From contig NZ_JABCRE010000002.1 in assembly GCF_012972675.1 (NCBI RefSeq), positions 299,001-363,000 on the forward strand: a stretch of DNA of 64,000 bases. The letters are read 5' to 3'. Position numbers and translations under genes: made by a program. How positions within the stretch are numbered: position 1 is the stretch's first letter; each line of letters opens with the position of its first letter. The stretch is from Pontixanthobacter rizhaonensis (lineage in GTDB: Bacteria; Pseudomonadota; Alphaproteobacteria; Sphingomonadales; Sphingomonadaceae). Below are positions 17,722 through 27,592 of the stretch, piece after piece. The notes beneath the pieces were generated by a model. That model made no database searches, was not told the DNA's origin, and worked only from the letters and a program-made list of their open reading frames with translations.

Positions 17722-19389
17722 ATGGGTGATTTGGGTAATCAGAATTTTCAGCAACCGGCCCCTGCCGCCTCTGCTGCAGCGGCCGATAATGCGATGCAAC
17801 CGATCGGGGTCGTCCTGGAAATCGCAGGCTCCGGCTCGCAAATCGCTCTGGATCTTCAACGCCTGAACGAGTGTATGCAGGATCAAGATCCTTCGATTGC
17901 ACTGGCAGGCCAAGTTGGTAGCCAGATCAAAATCCGCGTGGGTGATACTTGGCTGCTCGCCAGCGTCCGCAACCAGCGGCAAGACCGCCGCGCCAATGGC
18001 GGTGTTCTTGCCAATATCGACTTTCTTGGCGAAGGTCAGGAAGAAAAGCTGACCGGTAAAATCCGCAGCTTCCGCCGCGGTGTCACGCGTTATCCCGTTC
18101 CCGGCGCGATGATTTATCCGGCAACGACGGCTGATCTGCGGCAGATATACGCCAGCGATGGCCGCTCCAACATTCAGGTTGGGACTGTGTACCCGACAAA
18201 AGACATTCGTGCCGGCATCTATATTGATGCGATGCTGGGCAAACACTTCGCGCTGCTGGGTTCGACCGGTACCGGTAAATCGACTAGCGCTGCCTTGCTC
18301 CTCCACCGGATTTGCGAAGCTGCGCCAGACGGTCATATCGTTATGATCGATCCGCACGGCGAATATTCCGCTGCCTTCAAGACCAATGGTCAAATCCTCG
18401 ATGTGAACAATCTGCAAATGCCATATTGGCTGCTGAATTTTGAAGAACATTGCGAAGTTTTGCTGACGTCCAATGGCAACGAGCGGCAGATTGATGCAGA
18501 CATCCTTGCGCGATGCTTGCTGGCTGCCCGCAGCAAAAACCGCTTGGCTGAGAATATGGGCAAGATCACGATTGATTCCCCGATCCCGTATTTGCTGTCT
18601 GATCTTGCAAACGAGATACAGAACGAAATGGGCAAGCTGGACAAAGCCACCTCCAGCGCCCCGTTCATGCGGCTTAAAAACAAACTTGATGAGCTGAAGA
18701 ACGATCCCCGTTACCAATTTATGTTCTCTGGAATGTTGGTCGGCGACACGATGACAGATTTCATTTCCACCGTGTTCCGGATGCCGGGCAATGGGAAGCC
18801 GATTTCGATTATTGATGTGTCGGGCGTTCCCTCTGATATTACCTCTACCGTGGTGGCTGTTCTCAGCCGCTTGGTGTTCGACTTTGCAATTTGGAGCCGG
18901 GAAGAGCAAACCCGCCCCATCCTGTTGGTCTGCGAAGAAGCCCACCGATACGTTCCGAATGAAGCCAATGCTGATGGTTCTACGGTCGGCAATATCCTTG
19001 GCCGGATTGCCAAAGAGGGCCGGAAATACGGTATTTCGTTGGGCCTGATTACCCAGCGACCATCCGATTTGGCGGAAGGTGTGTTGTCGCAATGCGGCAC
19101 GATCATTTCGATGCGCCTCAACAATGACCGCGACCAAGCGTTTGTGAAAGCTGCTATGCCGGAAGGTGCGCGCGGCTTCCTCGATTCCATTCCCGCATTG
19201 CGTAACCGCGAGTGTATTATTTGCGGCGAGGGTGTCGCCATTCCGATCCGTGTTTCCTTTGACAATCTGGAAGAAGTCAAACGGCCCGCATCGGAAGATC
19301 CAAGCTTTGTGGAGCTATGGAATGCGCCCGGCGGTGAGGAAGAAGCGGTGTACCGTACGGTCGAGCGCTGGCGTTCCCAAGGGGTGTAA
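17722..19389 (+). CDS. HerA-like FtsK/HerA-superfamily ATPase, solo
   Basis: 555 residues. An N-terminal beta-barrel-like HAS domain (about 25-165) precedes a RecA-like motor with Walker A GSTGTGKS (180-187) and Walker B ILLVCEEAH (400-408). The sensor region ITQRPSDLAEGVLSQC follows. HerA proteins are hexameric DNA pumps. In archaea they work with the nuclease NurA, and in some bacteria with defence nucleases or SIR2 proteins. No nuclease is adjacent: upstream is a TauE partner gene and downstream, convergently, queE with an 11-base gap. Start ATG 17722 is chosen; a TTG lies five codons earlier. Confidence 0.82.
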   Translation: MGDLGNQNFQQPAPAASAAAADNAMQPIGVVLEIAGSGSQIALDLQRLNECMQDQDPSIALAGQVGSQIKIRVGDTWLLASVRNQRQDRRANGGVLANIDFLGEGQEEKLTGKIRSFRRGVTRYPVPGAMIYPATTADLRQIYASDGRSNIQVGTVYPTKDIRAGIYIDAMLGKHFALLGSTGTGKSTSAALLLHRICEAAPDGHIVMIDPHGEYSAAFKTNGQILDVNNLQMPYWLLNFEEHCEVLLTSNGNERQIDADILARCLLAARSKNRLAENMGKITIDSPIPYLLSDLANEIQNEMGKLDKATSSAPFMRLKNKLDELKNDPRYQFMFSGMLVGDTMTDFISTVFRMPGNGKPISIIDVSGVPSDITSTVVAVLSRLVFDFAIWSREEQTRPILLVCEEAHRYVPNEANADGSTVGNILGRIAKEGRKYGISLGLITQRPSDLAEGVLSQCGTIISMRLNNDRDQAFVKAAMPEGARGFLDSIPALRNRECIICGEGVAIPIRVSFDNLEEVKRPASEDPSFVELWNAPGGEEEAVYRTVERWRSQGV

Positions 19390-19401
19390 AAACGTAGGGG
19401 T

Positions 19402-20151
19402 TCACGTCCCTCTTGTATCTCCGAATAGATGGATATGGAGCCGGTCGCTCATCCGGAAGCCGTGTTTTAAGCAGCTTTGTGTTATCCATTGCTCACGTGT
19501 GCGGAGCGTCTCGCTATCCGTGCCCTCGGGCATCAGAAAGACGCGGGCTTTGGGCAGCGCATGGGCACGGACCAGGTCGGCTACTTCGTCTACATCCGCT
19601 TCACTGGCGACCACAAATTTGAAGAATGCCCGTTTGTCGATCGAATAGCTGCGCAAACGTTCGGGTATCAATGCGAGGTCAGCCGCGTTGCCGCTATGCG
19701 CCAGTTTCGGACTGACATTATATTGGTCGACCCAGATGTCGACGCCGCCGGGCGCAGTGGTTGTGCCGTTGGTTTCGATCTCGACTGTCATGTCTGGCAA
19801 TTGTTTGAGCAATTCGGCCAATGCAGGTGATTGCAGCAGCGGCTCCCCGCCAGTGATAATGAGCCGGTTCTGGCCATGCGCTTCGATACGCGCGGCCACA
19901 TCTGCAATATCGAGCGTCACCTGATTGGCTTTACGGTCAAACACCGCATCATCACGGTGCGGGCGTGGCGGGTTTTGGGCATCGCCTTTAAACCGCCAAG
20001 TATAGGCGGTGTCGCACCAAACACAGGCGAGATTGCAGCGCGACAGGCGGATGAACGTGCAGGGCATACCTGCACTGGGACCTTCACCTTGCACAGAGGC
20101 AAAGATTTCCGGCCCCCCATCATCGTCAGTCGCGAGCGTTAATTGCGCCAT
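19402..20151 (-). CDS. queE: 7-carboxy-7-deazaguanine synthase
   Basis: 249 residues. A radical-SAM cluster motif C-x3-C-x2-C is present as CNLACVWC (C39, C43, C46), preceded by the QueE signature SVQGEGPSAGMP. ITGGEPLLQ lies further on. The enzyme rearranges 6-carboxytetrahydropterin to 7-carboxy-7-deazaguanine in the queuosine tRNA pathway. No other queuosine gene is in the window. ATG 20151 is chosen because the family begins just before the substrate loop. A 17-base palindrome lies 33 bases upstream of the start. Confidence 0.92.
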   Translation of the reverse strand: MAQLTLATDDDGGPEIFASVQGEGPSAGMPCTFIRLSRCNLACVWCDTAYTWRFKGDAQNPPRPHRDDAVFDRKANQVTLDIADVAARIEAHGQNRLIITGGEPLLQSPALAELLKQLPDMTVEIETNGTTTAPGGVDIWVDQYNVSPKLAHSGNAADLALIPERLRSYSIDKRAFFKFVVASEADVDEVADLVRAHALPKARVFLMPEGTDSETLRTREQWITQSCLKHGFRMSDRLHIHLFGDTRGT

Positions 20152-20183
20152 AGGGATCGAATATTTCCTACGAAGGTGACAAA

Positions 20184-20200
20184 GTTGACACTGTGTCAAC
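20184..20200. promoter_or_regulatory. 17-base palindrome upstream of queE, candidate operator
   Basis: GTTGACACTGTGTCAAC is a perfect inverted repeat (two 8-base arms around a central T). A half-site GTTGACAC recurs at 20256-20263, and a second short inverted repeat GCTGAAA...TTTCAGC lies between them (20222-20243). The arms contain TTGACA, so they could also serve as -35 elements, but I find no matching -10. Binding by a dimeric regulator is an inference. Confidence 0.45.
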
Positions 20201-20378
20201 CGGAACAAACATATCTAATACGCTGAAATATTGAAGTTTTCAGCATTATATCAAAGTTGACACTTAGCTCAGCGGACTGCCCCCGTGGTGCAAGGGGATG
20301 AAGGGCGATCAGCTGATGTAAACCTGTGTCGCTCTTATGCCATGAAACGGCGCGGTAGGAAAATACCCACCATCTGGC

Positions 20379-23228
20379 TTACCCCAAGCGTGCCAATGCT
20401 GCCGTGATCCGCTCCACCTCTGCACTGTGATGGGCGAAGTCGGCCTTGGCCTTTTCGACCGCATCGGGTTTGGCCCGTTCGACGAAGTTTGCGTTGGATA
20501 GGCGGCCTTCGAGCGACTTGGCTTCTTTGGCAGAAGCCTCCAGCGCTTTATTCAGGCGTGCTTTTTCGGCGTCGATATCGACCAGACCTTCCAGCGGAAT
20601 AATCAACGTGTCGGAACCCGCCCCGATTTGCATTGCCGCGCCATCGGGCGCTTCGCTGGTGTGGATCGTGGTGATCCGGGCCAGCCGTTCGATCGCGGCG
20701 GAATTGCGCGCGATGGCATCTGCGGCAAGCGCGCTCGGCGCGGGGCAATAGGCTTCCAGCTTTTGACCGGGCGGTACGCCGAGCTCGTTCTTCGCGCCGC
20801 GTACAGCCGATGTAAGTCCGATCAGCCATTCGACTTCGGCTTTCGCATCAGCATCCACGCTCGCGCTAAACTCTGGCCATTTGGCTGTGATCAGCGGGTA
20901 ATTCGCGCGGTCGGCCTGTGCATTCCATAGCTCTTCTGTGACGAAAGGCATGAAGGGGTGGAGCATGACCAGAATCTGGTCGAGCACCCAACCGGCAACG
21001 GCTTTGGTTTCGTCGTCAAAGTTCCCTTTCACGAGTTCGATATACCAGTCGCAGAATGTGTCCCATGTGAAGTGGTAAATGATATTGGCCGCGGCATCGA
21101 AACGCAGATCGGCCATCGCGGCATCAAGCTTAGCAAGCGTTTCCGCCACTTCGCCAATGATCCAGCGATTGACTGCGCTGGTCGCGGCGGGCGCTTCCAA
21201 CGTGGTGCTGCCGCCAATGCCATTGGATTGGCAGAAACGGGTGGCGTTCCATAATTTGGTGGCGAAGTTGCGGTATCCCTTGACCCGCTCATCATCCATT
21301 TTGATGTCGCGACCCTGACTTTCCATTGCGGCCATAAAGAACCGTAACGCATCCGCGCCATATTGGTCGATCAGGCCAAGCGGATCGACCACATTGCCTT
21401 TCGATTTGGACATTTTGGAACCGTCTGCCGCGCGGACCAGACCGTGCAGATAGAGCCGCTTCCAAGGCGCCTGATCAGTCAGCTTCATCCCCTGCATCGC
21501 CATCCGCGCATCCCAGAAGAACAGGATATCAAAGCCGGAGATCAGCAGATCATTGGGGTAGTGCTTTTGATAGAGCGGCGCGTTCTCGTCGGGCCAACCG
21601 AGCGTGGCAAAAGGCCACAGACCGGAGGAGAACCATGTGTCGAGGACGTCTTCATCGCGCCAAAGGGCTACTGTCTTTTCGTGGCCTTTAGCTAGGATAC
21701 CGCTGGTGATTAAGTCTTCGTAGCTGTCAAAAACTGCTACTTGGTTGAAGCCTACCTTACTGTAGATTTTTTCTGCTTGTAAGGAGACGTCTTGTTCATC
21801 GATGCCGACAAATGTTTCGCAGCCAATTTGTCCGCTAAAATCATAAGAAATTTTATCGCCAGACACTTTTGGTCCAAACCATGCCGGAATGCGGTGGCCC
21901 CACCACAATTGGCGTGAGATGCACCACGGCTGGATATTCTCCATCCAGTGGAAGAAGGTTTTCTCCCAGCTTTGCGGGATAATCTCGATATCGCCATTGC
22001 GCACGGCTTCCATCGGGCGGGCCGCGAGTTTTTCCGCATCGACATACCATTGATCGGTGAGCCACGGTTCGATCACCACACCGCCGCGATCACCAAAGGG
22101 CGTGGCGATAGTGCGCGGTTCGGAATCGAGTTCGAGTTCCTCACCCTTTTTCGTTTTGGTGATGTGCGGGATCAGCAGGCCAAGCTCTTTCAGCTGCTTG
22201 ACCACCAGCTCGCGCGCGCCGTCGGTGCCGTCCCGCTTGAAACGGTGCAGGCCAAGATATTCATCGGGCACCAGACCGTCTGCCGTCTGGCAGACATTGG
22301 CCTCGCTATCCAACATATTGAGCATATCGCCCGCAGCGATCCCTGCGCGTTTGCCAACTTCAAAATCGTTGAAATCGTGGCCGGGTGTGATCTTCACCGC
22401 GCCGCTACCCAGTTCAGGATCAGCGTGTTCATCCTCAACGATTTTCACGCGGCGGCCGGTAATCGGCAGAACAACTTCCTTGCCCACAACGCTGGCATAG
22501 CGCTCGTCAGTCGGGTGCACCGCAACCGCCATATCGGCCAGCATCGTTTCCGGGCGTGTGGTGGCAACTTCGATATAATCGCGGCCATCCGCCAAGGTCA
22601 CACCGTCTGCCAGCGGATATTTAAAGTGCCAGAACTGGCCCTTAATATCCTGCGTTTCGACTTCCAGATCGGAAATCGCGGTTTTCAGCTTCGGGTCCCA
22701 GTTGACCAAGCGCTTGTCGCGGTAAATCAGGCCGTCATTGTAGAAATCGACAAAGGTTTTCAGCACCGCTTTGCTGAAATGCTCGTCCATCGTAAATTGC
22801 TCGCGGCTCCAATCCATAGAGCAGCCGAGGCGGCGCAATTGCCCCGTTATGGTTCCGCCGCTTTCCGCCTTCCAGTCCCAGACTTTCTGGACAAATTCCT
22901 CGCGGCTGTAATTGGTCCGCTTATCCTGCTTTTCCTCCATCTGGCGTTCGACCACCATCTGCGTCGCGATGCCCGCATGGTCTATTCCGACCACCCACAG
23001 CGCATCTTTACCGCGCAGCCGTTCATAACGGATCACGATGTCTTGCAGCGTATTGTCCAGCGCATGGCCAATATGCAGCGATCCGGTGACATTTGGCGGC
23101 GGGTTCACAATGGTGAAGGGCTGCGCATCCGGGCGTTCAGGCCGGAACAGGCCGTTATCTTCCCAGTGGTTATACCACCGCTGTTCAATGGAAGATGGAT
23201 CAAAAGTCTTTGAAAGTTCGCTGGTCAT
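20379..23228 (-). CDS. valS: Valyl-tRNA synthetase
   Basis: 949 residues, class I aminoacyl-tRNA synthetase. The HIGH motif is in [15 protein letters not shown] near residue 45, and the KMSKS motif is in [15 protein letters not shown]. Between them lies the editing domain, and the C-terminal coiled-coil arm ([15 protein letters not shown]) is typical of ValS. It charges tRNA-Val in the cytoplasm. The minus-strand start at 23228 is divergent from mlaE, with about 120 bases shared by both promoters. A long open frame on the opposite strand is an artefact. Confidence 0.97.
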   Translation of the reverse strand: MTSELSKTFDPSSIEQRWYNHWEDNGLFRPERPDAQPFTIVNPPPNVTGSLHIGHALDNTLQDIVIRYERLRGKDALWVVGIDHAGIATQMVVERQMEEKQDKRTNYSREEFVQKVWDWKAESGGTITGQLRRLGCSMDWSREQFTMDEHFSKAVLKTFVDFYNDGLIYRDKRLVNWDPKLKTAISDLEVETQDIKGQFWHFKYPLADGVTLADGRDYIEVATTRPETMLADMAVAVHPTDERYASVVGKEVVLPITGRRVKIVEDEHADPELGSGAVKITPGHDFNDFEVGKRAGIAAGDMLNMLDSEANVCQTADGLVPDEYLGLHRFKRDGTDGARELVVKQLKELGLLIPHITKTKKGEELELDSEPRTIATPFGDRGGVVIEPWLTDQWYVDAEKLAARPMEAVRNGDIEIIPQSWEKTFFHWMENIQPWCISRQLWWGHRIPAWFGPKVSGDKISYDFSGQIGCETFVGIDEQDVSLQAEKIYSKVGFNQVAVFDSYEDLITSGILAKGHEKTVALWRDEDVLDTWFSSGLWPFATLGWPDENAPLYQKHYPNDLLISGFDILFFWDARMAMQGMKLTDQAPWKRLYLHGLVRAADGSKMSKSKGNVVDPLGLIDQYGADALRFFMAAMESQGRDIKMDDERVKGYRNFATKLWNATRFCQSNGIGGSTTLEAPAATSAVNRWIIGEVAETLAKLDAAMADLRFDAAANIIYHFTWDTFCDWYIELVKGNFDDETKAVAGWVLDQILVMLHPFMPFVTEELWNAQADRANYPLITAKWPEFSASVDADAKAEVEWLIGLTSAVRGAKNELGVPPGQKLEAYCPAPSALAADAIARNSAAIERLARITTIHTSEAPDGAAMQIGAGSDTLIIPLEGLVDIDAEKARLNKALEASAKEAKSLEGRLSNANFVERAKPDAVEKAKADFAHHSAEVERITAALARLG

Positions 23229-23347
23229 GGTGGTTTTCTGTAGAATTTCTGTTCTGTCGGTAGCCGCCTTTGCCAGCGGCAGAGTTTAGAGGCAACCGGC
23301 CACTTGCGGCTTGTGATACAAATGATTTCAACGCATAGCTTACCAAT

Positions 23348-24460
23348 ATGAGTGACGGTGCCCAGTTCAGTTTGGAAGATGACGCCACTGGCGGCTTCCG
23401 TCTGGTGCTATCCGGCCCGTATCTGGTCTCCACAATTGGCGGTTTGAACCAGCAATTGCGCGCCATTGCCGACCCTGTTTCCGTCATTGATCTGTCGCAG
23501 GTTACTGCGATCGATACGGTAGGGGCATGGTCGGCCTGCAGTTTGGCGGCGCGCCATGGGGCATCAATCGAAGGCGCGGATGAACGCAGCCAGCGTCTGC
23601 TCGATGCGGTGCAAATGCGCGATTCGTCTGGTGATATACAGCGCAAAGAAGCGCCGTTCTGGCAGCGCATCCCTTCTCATGTTGGCGGTTTAACGCGAAA
23701 TCTGCTGCTCGGTATTGCCGGGGTGGTTGGCTTTTTGGGCCAGATCATTCTCGCAGCGGGCACGCTCATCCGGCATCCGGGCCGCTTTCGCGGTAAGGCT
23801 CTGATCCGGCAGCTCGAACTGGTCGGGGTTAGCGCGCTGCCTATCGTTGGTTTGATGAGCTTCTTGATCGGGATTGTGATTGCCCAGCAGGGTGCTGTCC
23901 AATTGGCACAGTTCGGGGCGGAAACGCTGACCGTCAATTTGGTTGGCCGGATCACTCTGCGCGAATTGGGCGTTTTGATGACTGCTATTATGGTGGCGGG
24001 CAGGTCCGGCTCTGCCTTTGCAGCACAGATCGGGACAATGCGGCTTACCGAAGAAGTGGACGCAATGCGGACGATCGGCATTTCCCCGATTGAAGCCTTG
24101 GTGATGCCGCGCATTCTGGCCTCTGTCCTGATGATGCCGCTGCTGGGGTTCTATTCGGCTGTGGTTGCCATTGTGGGCGGTGCCGTGATCGGTGACTTGG
24201 CCTTGGGTGTGCCGTTCTGGACGTTCCTTGAACGGATAAAAGACGTTGTGCCGGTGCATGATCTGTGGGTTGGGTTGATCAAGGCGCCGGTGTTCGGGCT
24301 GATCATCGGATTGGCCGGCTGTTACCAAGGGATGCAGGTTAAGGGCGATTCCGAACAGGTCGGCAAGCGCACGACAGAAGCTGTGGTGTCGGCTATCTTT
24401 ATGGTGATCGTGGTGGATGCATTCTTTGCGGTCTTCTTCACTGAGATCGGGTGGGGCTGA
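23348..24460 (+). CDS. mlaE: Phospholipid ABC transporter permease with N-terminal STAS domain
   Basis: 370 residues. A STAS-like domain fills about residues 5-90 (VIDLSQVTAIDTVGAWSACSLA). It is fused to an MlaE permease with five or six hydrophobic segments (about 115-368), including the family hallmark LRELGVLMTAIMVAGRSGSAFAAQIGTM (residues about 204-231). In E. coli the STAS protein MlaB is separate; alphaproteobacteria often have this fusion. The complex moves phospholipids between the inner and outer membranes to keep the outer leaflet asymmetric. It heads the operon mlaE-mlaF-mlaD-lipoprotein. Its stop overlaps the mlaF ATG by one base. Confidence 0.93.
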   Translation: MSDGAQFSLEDDATGGFRLVLSGPYLVSTIGGLNQQLRAIADPVSVIDLSQVTAIDTVGAWSACSLAARHGASIEGADERSQRLLDAVQMRDSSGDIQRKEAPFWQRIPSHVGGLTRNLLLGIAGVVGFLGQIILAAGTLIRHPGRFRGKALIRQLELVGVSALPIVGLMSFLIGIVIAQQGAVQLAQFGAETLTVNLVGRITLRELGVLMTAIMVAGRSGSAFAAQIGTMRLTEEVDAMRTIGISPIEALVMPRILASVLMMPLLGFYSAVVAIVGGAVIGDLALGVPFWTFLERIKDVVPVHDLWVGLIKAPVFGLIIGLAGCYQGMQVKGDSEQVGKRTTEAVVSAIFMVIVVDAFFAVFFTEIGWG

Positions 24461-25302
24461 TGCAGCAGGATGATTTTCCGGTTCGCATATCGGGCTTGGT
24501 CAACCGGTTCGGTGACCAAACGGTTCACGATGATCTGACGCTGGATGTCCGCAAGGGGGAAATTCTGGGCGTGGTCGGCGGATCGGGCACCGGTAAATCT
24601 GTGCTTATGCGCTCGATCATCGGGTTGCAGCGCCCCGTCGCTGGCCAGATCGAAGTGTTTGGCAATTCTATCACCGATGCAGAACCGGATGAAGAAATCG
24701 GCGTGCGTTGCCGCTGGGGCGTGTTGTTTCAAGGCGGCGCGTTATTCTCCACGCTGACCGTGGGCGAGAATGTGCAAGTTCCCTTGAAACAGTTTTACCC
24801 AGAACTGGGCCGAGAATTGCTGCGAGAGATTGCGCAATACAAGGTGATGCTATCCGGCCTTCCGGCGGATGCAACGTCCAAATATCCGGCGGAATTATCA
24901 GGCGGAATGAAGAAGCGTGCCGGTCTGGCCCGCGCACTGGCGCTTGATCCTGAATTGCTGTTTCTGGACGAACCGACTGCAGGCCTTGATCCCATCGGTG
25001 CGGCCAAGTTTGACCAGCTCACCAAGGAGCTGAAAGAAACGCTGGGGCTGACAGTTTTTCTGATCACGCACGATCTCGATACGCTGTATGAAATCTGCGA
25101 CCGCGTTGCGGTATTGGCGGATAAAAAAGTGATTGCGGTGGGCACTATCCCGGAACTGCTGGCGACCGATCATCCGTGGATCCAGGATTATTTCACCGGT
25201 CCGCGCGGCCGCGCTGCGCAGGCGGCACAGGCACGGGAAAGCAAACGCGCTATGTCGAGTAATTCCAGAGCGATGGACAAGCCGGCCGGTAAAGGGGCAT
25301 AA
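24460..25302 (+). CDS. mlaF: Phospholipid ABC transporter ATP-binding protein
   Basis: 280 residues. Walker A GSGTGKS (41-47), signature LSGGMKKRAGLARAL, Walker B ELLFLDEPTAGLDP and the switch histidine in LITHDLDT. This is the MlaF-type (Ttg2A) ATPase, which powers the MlaE permease on the cytoplasmic side. ATG 24460 overlaps the mlaE stop (TGATG), favouring it over an in-frame start three codons earlier. The C-terminal tail after about 250 is Ala/Arg-rich and unlikely to be catalytic. Confidence 0.94.
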   Translation: MQQDDFPVRISGLVNRFGDQTVHDDLTLDVRKGEILGVVGGSGTGKSVLMRSIIGLQRPVAGQIEVFGNSITDAEPDEEIGVRCRWGVLFQGGALFSTLTVGENVQVPLKQFYPELGRELLREIAQYKVMLSGLPADATSKYPAELSGGMKKRAGLARALALDPELLFLDEPTAGLDPIGAAKFDQLTKELKETLGLTVFLITHDLDTLYEICDRVAVLADKKVIAVGTIPELLATDHPWIQDYFTGPRGRAAQAAQARESKRAMSSNSRAMDKPAGKGA

Positions 25303-25311
25303 GGACAGACT

Positions 25312-26262
25312 ATGGAAACGCGGGCAAATCATCTTTGGGTCGGTGCAGTTACCTTGGTTCTGCTGGCTGCGCTGGCTGCTGGCATCGTGTGGCTCGCCCA
25401 ATTGGGGCAAGGCCAGCAGAAGCAGTATGATATTCTGTTCGGACAAGATGTGTCCGGCTTGGCAACGGGGTCGCAAGTGTCCTTTGCCGGTGTCCCTGTC
25501 GGGCAAGTCAGCGATATCAAGCTGTATGAAGAGAATCTCGAATTCGTTCGCGTGCGGATCAAGGTGGAGAGCGATATTCCAATTCTGATCGGCACAACCG
25601 CCACGATCCAAGGGTCGTTTACCGGCGTATCGACGATTTTGCTGGAAGGTGCCCGCAATGGCGCCCCGCCAATTACCTGCGAAACGACTGCGTGTTTTGA
25701 AGCGGATATCCCGCAGATCCCGCCAAAATCGGGCGGCTTGGGCGCTCTCTTGTCCAGCGCACCTGTCTTGCTGGAACGCTTGGCAACGCTGACTGAACGC
25801 ATGACATTGCTGCTATCTGATAAAAACCAGCGCCAGCTCGAAGCTATTTTGGAAAATACCAACAAGGTGACAGCGGGCTATGCCGAAAGCGGGCCGCAAT
25901 TCACCCGCACGATGGCAGAGTTGGAAGGCACTTTGGCAGAGGCTTCCGAAGCGTTGGACGCGTTTGAGAAGGTTACAAACTCCACAGATAATTTGCTCAA
26001 TCAAGAAGGTGCAGCACTGGCCAAGGAACTGCGCGGGACATTGGCATCTGCCAACAAAGCAGCCACCGCGCTGACGACCACACTGGAAGATACACAGCCC
26101 GCCACCCGGCAATTGGTCACAAAGACTTTGCCTGCAGCAGAAGCCACTCTTGAGGACTTAAGGGCCACAAGCAAGGCGCTTCGCAACGTGACCGAACGGA
26201 TTGAAAATGAAGGGGCAGGGTCGCTGCTCGGTGCGCCATCCTTGCCGGAGTATGAGCCGTGA
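25312..26262 (+). CDS. mlaD: MlaD-family MCE-domain lipid-binding protein
   Basis: 316 residues. One membrane helix (about 9-30) anchors a periplasmic MCE domain (about 38-115; GQDVSGLATGSQVSFAGVPVGQV is diagnostic). A long helical tail follows (about 140-310). MlaD rings hold lipids in transit. The long helical C-terminus is unlike the short E. coli MlaD and closer to extended MCE proteins that may span more of the periplasm. The start codon lies nine bases after mlaF. The next gene begins inside its stop (GTGA). Confidence 0.92.
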   Translation: METRANHLWVGAVTLVLLAALAAGIVWLAQLGQGQQKQYDILFGQDVSGLATGSQVSFAGVPVGQVSDIKLYEENLEFVRVRIKVESDIPILIGTTATIQGSFTGVSTILLEGARNGAPPITCETTACFEADIPQIPPKSGGLGALLSSAPVLLERLATLTERMTLLLSDKNQRQLEAILENTNKVTAGYAESGPQFTRTMAELEGTLAEASEALDAFEKVTNSTDNLLNQEGAALAKELRGTLASANKAATALTTTLEDTQPATRQLVTKTLPAAEATLEDLRATSKALRNVTERIENEGAGSLLGAPSLPEYEP

Positions 26263-26900
26263 GAAGAGTGTCAGAACAACAGGGATCGATGATGGTGACG
26301 ATGTTTCGCAGCGGTATGGCCTTGGCCGGTGCCGCTCTATTGTCTGGCTGTGTTAGCTTCGGCGGTGCAGAACCGCCGCCCAGCCTGCTAACATTGACCC
26401 CTGACACCGCTTTGCCAGCCGGTGTCACCGCGCAAAGCGGGCAGAGCTCGGCCATCCGCATATTCCCGCTGGAAACGCCAGCAAAGCTGAATGTCACGCG
26501 CGTACCTGTGCAGGTTGATGCTACGGAGATCGCATTTTTGAAAGATGCGGTGTGGATTGAAAAGCCCGCCCGCCTTTTCCGTAGTCTGATGGCGGAAACC
26601 ATCCGTGCCCGTACATCCACCTTTGTCATCGATGGTGACGATCCGGGGATGAAGGCAGACGGTAATTTGCGCGGAGTCATCCGTGAATTTGGCTATGATG
26701 CCCGCAATGGATCAGTGATCGTGCGGTTTGACGCGGTGTGGAGCGTCGGTGCTGACGCCACCTACACTCAGCGTTTTGAAAGCGTGCAAGGCGGCGTCGT
26801 CGCTGAAGCCGGGCCGGTGGCAGAGGCGCTGAATATTGCAGCCAATGATGTGGCCGGTCAGGTTAACGACTGGATCGTTGGGGCAGGCACAGCGGATTAG
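26259..26900 (+). CDS. ABC-type transport auxiliary lipoprotein (PqiC-like)
   Basis: 213 residues. A lipoprotein signal ends LLSGC with the acylated cysteine at residue 31, followed by an ABC-transport-auxiliary domain (FPLETPAKLNVTRVPVQV to NDWIVGA). PqiC-like lipoproteins sit in the outer membrane and accept or pass lipids for MCE systems, which fits its place as last gene of the mla operon. The GTG at 26259 overlaps the mlaD stop; ATG 26289 is a reasonable alternative. Its stop TAG overlaps the stop TAA of the convergent ATP12 gene. Confidence 0.82.
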   Translation: MRRVSEQQGSMMVTMFRSGMALAGAALLSGCVSFGGAEPPPSLLTLTPDTALPAGVTAQSGQSSAIRIFPLETPAKLNVTRVPVQVDATEIAFLKDAVWIEKPARLFRSLMAETIRARTSTFVIDGDDPGMKADGNLRGVIREFGYDARNGSVIVRFDAVWSVGADATYTQRFESVQGGVVAEAGPVAEALNIAANDVAGQVNDWIVGAGTAD

Positions 26901-27592
26901 CTCCGCAGCATTTGCCCGAATGCGTGCGCGTTCATAAAGTCGGATTGGCGCCTTTGGCGGACAGCCTCTGCTTCTGCGTCACTGCCCCATTGTTCCACTT
27001 GCCAGTCCTCTTCCAGATTGGCCGCCGACCATAGCTGTTCGATATCGGCATCTGGCTCGATCGAACCCAGCCCGATTGTTAGCGACGCCGCAAGAGAGGT
27101 CTTGGTGATCAGCTCGCTTAGGGTAAAGGCATCATATCGGCCCATATAGTCGCGAATGGCGGCAACAGTTTCGGCAGGTTGCGGGCGGTGCATAATTCCG
27201 CTGATCCGTTCCAATTTCACACTGTGCCGGTTTTCCAATGCCGCCAATACCGGATCCCAAACGGAGATTTGACGCTTGAAAATGGGCTCATCCGGATCTG
27301 CGCGGTAGCACAGCGTATCCGTGTCCAAAAACGTCAAAAGCTTGGCGATTGTCCCATCTGTGTCGGGCGCGACCATGTCGATCGCATAATCGGCCAGATC
27401 ACGAAACCGGAATAGGGCAGGATCAAGCTTTTCTGGCTGAGCATTCCATTCTGCCGCCAGCGCTTCTGCGATAGGGCCGGTGGGCACGATCTGCTGCGCG
27501 CCCAACGGTGTTTTGACGCCGCGCCCATCCAGCTGCACTTGATAGCCGCCTTGAACCGGACGGGCTTCAGCCAGTTTATAGAACCGTTTCAT
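26897..27592 (-). CDS. ATP12-family F1-ATPase assembly chaperone
   Basis: 231 residues of the ATP12 family: N-terminal KRFYKLAEARPVQGGYQVQLDGRGVKTPLGA and the conserved tryptophan/aspartate region near DTDTLCYRADPDEPIFKRQ. In mitochondria ATP12 helps place the alpha subunit in the F1 head; alphaproteobacterial homologues are thought to do likewise. ATG 27592 overlaps the stop of the upstream small gene by four bases, which fixes the start. It is the last gene of the six-gene minus-strand unit that begins with crcB. Confidence 0.88.
   Translation of the reverse strand: MKRFYKLAEARPVQGGYQVQLDGRGVKTPLGAQQIVPTGPIAEALAAEWNAQPEKLDPALFRFRDLADYAIDMVAPDTDGTIAKLLTFLDTDTLCYRADPDEPIFKRQISVWDPVLAALENRHSVKLERISGIMHRPQPAETVAAIRDYMGRYDAFTLSELITKTSLAASLTIGLGSIEPDADIEQLWSAANLEEDWQVEQWGSDAEAEAVRQRRQSDFMNAHAFGQMLRS

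Noticed and set aside
17473-19137. 554-residue minus-strand open frame
   Set aside because: Antisense to the HerA-like gene with Walker motifs; codon pattern follows the plus strand.
20260-20330. tRNA-like D-arm string TTAGCTCAGCGG
   Set aside because: No acceptor stem, anticodon arm or T-arm can be placed around it.
21948-23213. 421-residue plus-strand open frame
   Set aside because: Antisense shadow of valS.
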